In this document: in pieces, positions 15,601 through 16,196 of the stretch | Numbering within the stretch: the first letter of the stretch is position 1 | Layout of the letters: each line of letters starts with the position of its first letter | Assembly (NCBI GenBank): GCA_964503685.1 | Contig: CAZDAW010000082.1 | Location: 1 to 16,196 of the forward strand | DNA: 16,196 bases | Reading direction: 5' to 3' | From: CAZDAW01 sp964503685 | GTDB lineage: Bacteria; Chloroflexota; Anaerolineae; Anaerolineales; Anaerolineaceae | Translations under genes and position numbers: made by a program | Notes under the pieces: generated by a model | What the model saw: the letters and a program-made list of their open reading frames with translations, nothing else | Told to the model about the DNA's origin: nothing | Databases searched by the model: none

Positions 15601-16111
15601 TATGGCGCCAATGGTTTCAGTTCGCCAGGGCGCAGATAGTCGGACCGGAAAAGGAGTAGCGGGTACCGGGTTATCGTTGGTAGCCAATGGCAGTTTCGAG
15701 ACCACCGGTAGTTGGGAAATTAAGGACGCCGCCGTCTCTCAACAGTTAGCGCGTGTGGGCAGCGGCTCATTGATGGTGGGTATCGCTGATCCGAAAGCGA
15801 ACAAGGCGGGCAACTCTTATGCGACTCAATTGGTCACAGTAACAGAAGAGAACACGACCCTGGCTGCCTGGCTGTATCCATTCAGCAGTGAGACGAAAGG
15901 CAATGACGTCCAATCCGTTCTTCTGTTGGATAGAAATAACCGGGTTGTTGATACACTGCTTTGGATGCGCAAGGGTGATCAGAAATGGCAATATTATGAA
16001 TTTGACCTCTCCGCTTACGCTGGTCAGGCAGTAAAAGTGTACTTTGGCGCATATAACGACGGTCAGGACGGTGTAACTGGCATGTTTGTGGATGATATCA
16101 AGTTACTCTAA
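12605..16111 (+). CDS. Large secreted protein with nine carboxypeptidase-regulatory-like repeats and two C-terminal jelly-roll domains
   Basis: A protein of 1168 residues. The Sec signal peptide has a basic start (MELNMKSPKTLFLRL) and a hydrophobic core, with a likely cut after ASA (28) or AKA (35). Nine Ig-fold repeats of the carboxypeptidase-regulatory-like type follow, each opening with a strand such as YSISGTV, then GATV, a TDSNGxYT turn and a YTxxxSxxGYTF end; they begin near 12710, 13007, 13270, 13562, 13835, 14093, 14330, 14643 and 14876. A Thr/Pro linker (TPVPGTATPVPTATSPA) splits repeats 7 and 8. Two related domains of about 145 residues end the protein (from 15131 and 15686): NGxFE, AAWLYP, LLLDRxxR, FDLSxYAGQxxKxxFGxYNDGxGVTGMxVDD, a carbohydrate-binding jelly-roll pattern. 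No LPXTG motif, transmembrane tail or S-layer domain is seen, so it is probably released or held by binding. The role may be adhesion or scaffold (inference). Confidence 0.85.
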   Translation: MELNMKSPKTLFLRLFTVVMIVTMLASASYSPAKAVTYATVSGTLKSLDGETLTGMSFQITLTGGGNTYFTYSTTSGTYSISSVVTGVTYAISVSTTEGFTNFANGNTGAEYGTLNVTVSGATTLTLMSFSNNAYYIKGKVFKADGVTPIAGATVTATNTTTPTATVKTTTSAADGSYTFTMLAQGNNYTTTASKAGYVDQSFASGAMAADVDPWNFTLTAQTYTIGGTVTCPGGTCPTNTIYVRVTDESGGVAYAELLVSSTGAYLSAANYPPGSYILNPGYWDGSAYVTTIYSFSPSTQTVNVVSSNVTQNFTATAKTYKISGYVKTPNNVMIEGATVTITNSSTSDTWTTTTNSSGYYEQANLPASSTAVYIVSVEKSPFTFSTTSPTAPFALTANASKTFTSEEAARNITGTVTGGGLGVAGVTITASSALSTATATTDSNGAYTLSGLLANSATGTEYTLTPSKSGMTFSPTSTTVTLQNVDLTANFTTNVFSISGTITDDGSTGKSGLTVTAGGKSATTASDGTYTISNLPAGDYTVVPSPSGYFNPASQAVTVNDSTGSVTGKDFRYLYSISGTVTAGGVGVQGVTMSAYTNPATSTYTATTDSNGNYTITGLPINHYYVSASKTGYTFVAATSNEANFTTTHDHAIGINFTATVTPVPGTATPVPTATSPATYSVSGWVEDTDGAPVVGATVSSGAQSTTTNNVGYYTLTGVPSGTYTIKVVLSGYTFASKTVTVSGANLDNINFSGTRFWAISGQVTLSTSGALVGATVSNTTSGTTTSTDSSGNYIFSKLSSGTYTIVPSMSGYTFSPTSRSVTVGPDATSRNFVAYVQQSTNGGFESGSSSWNTPATAYTARITTEAAYTGSASMRVGITNASANKYSYSSAMQTISIPSNTKATLGAWLYPTASGNMGNDMQYVLVLDRYGRIVEWLLRMQRNDNRWLYYSFDLSDYAGQTIKILFGVYNDGYGGVTGMYVDDVSLTFTSLARSSRSMAPMVSVRQGADSRTGKGVAGTGLSLVANGSFETTGSWEIKDAAVSQQLARVGSGSLMVGIADPKANKAGNSYATQLVTVTEENTTLAAWLYPFSSETKGNDVQSVLLLDRNNRVVDTLLWMRKGDQKWQYYEFDLSAYAGQAVKVYFGAYNDGQDGVTGMFVDDIKLL
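12710..15130 (+). repeat. Nine-unit coding repeat array
   Basis: Units of about 78-98 codons encode prealbumin-like Ig-fold modules in the surface protein. The most regular are units 5-9, which share xSISGTV ... GVxGVT ... TTDSNGxYTxSGL ... GYTFxP. Units 1-4 are more diverged, and unit 3 alone has a Cys pair (TCPGGTCP). The divergence at DNA level suggests old duplication, not recent slippage. Confidence 0.75.
15131..16108 (+). repeat. Tandem duplication of a C-terminal jelly-roll-like domain
   Basis: Two units start at 15131 and 15686, joined by a Ser/Arg/Gly-rich linker (about 15590-15680). They share NGxFE, SxxxVGI, AN, AWLYP, GND-Q, VLxLDR, W-YY-FDLS-YAGQ and the YNDG-GVTGM-VDD ending. 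Identity appears to be near half across 145 residues (estimated by eye). Confidence 0.75.
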
Positions 16112-16176
16112 ATAATTCTTGCGGGGACAGTCGTGTATAACACCTTCTGAAAATTAAATTGCACAACGACAGGTAG

Positions 16177-16196
16177 GTGCAGCATAAAAGATGCAC
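16177..16196. repeat. Inverted repeat at the right window edge
   Basis: GTGCA (16177-16181) and TGCAC (16192-16196) form a 5-bp dyad with a 10-base loop; a further TGCAC is at 16160-16164. It could be the start of a terminator after the surface-protein gene, but the sequence ends here, so no T-tract can be judged. Confidence 0.2.

Overview
The window looks like a chromosomal piece of a Chloroflexota bacterium, most likely class Anaerolineae. This is inferred from gene content and style, not from a marker gene. The cues are several lipoproteins with Thr/Pro-rich linkers leading into NBR1-type Ig-like domains, a very long secreted protein built of carboxypeptidase-regulatory-like repeats, and a ruvB-queA-radical SAM (helix-hairpin-helix) string.

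Layout. (1) Positions 1-3252, minus strand: a carbohydrate-type operon of a ROK-like sugar kinase, a PIG-L family (GlcNAc-type) deacetylase and a glycoside-hydrolase-like TIM-barrel protein that runs off the left edge with no stop codon in the window. A near-consensus promoter (TTGACA, 17 bp, TAAAAT) precedes it, with a perfect 10-bp inverted repeat whose right arm covers the -10 box. (2) Positions 3553-8743, plus strand: four consecutive lipoprotein genes. The first, second and fourth are paralogues (lipobox, Thr/Pro linker, NBR1-type Ig-like domain, then a C-terminal beta domain with four conserved cysteines). The third is a different lipoprotein with an internally duplicated domain and a C-terminal domain of its own. 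No terminator is visible between them. (3) Positions 8835-12177, minus strand: ruvB, queA and a radical SAM/HhH protein of the putative DNA modification/repair type. Both ruvB and the radical SAM gene have TATAAT 6-7 bases before their best ATG and no Shine-Dalgarno, which points to leaderless mRNAs. (4) Positions 12178-12604: a regulatory stretch of over 400 bases with dyads, a 20-bp near-palindrome and a possible long 5' leader. (5) Positions 12605-16111, plus strand: a secreted protein of about 1168 aa with nine carboxypeptidase-regulatory-like Ig-fold repeats and two duplicated C-terminal jelly-roll-like domains.

Taken together, the window pairs an ordinary DNA repair/tRNA modification block with cell-surface and glycan-related accessory genes. 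The kinase and deacetylase suggest intracellular processing of an amino sugar or acylated sugar. The lipoproteins and the repeat protein are envelope or extracellular binding and scaffold proteins whose ligands cannot be read from the sequence. I see no transposase, CRISPR array, rRNA or tRNA. Several starts were moved from upstream TTG/GTG or upstream ATG codons to internal ATGs on the strength of SD or -10 placement.
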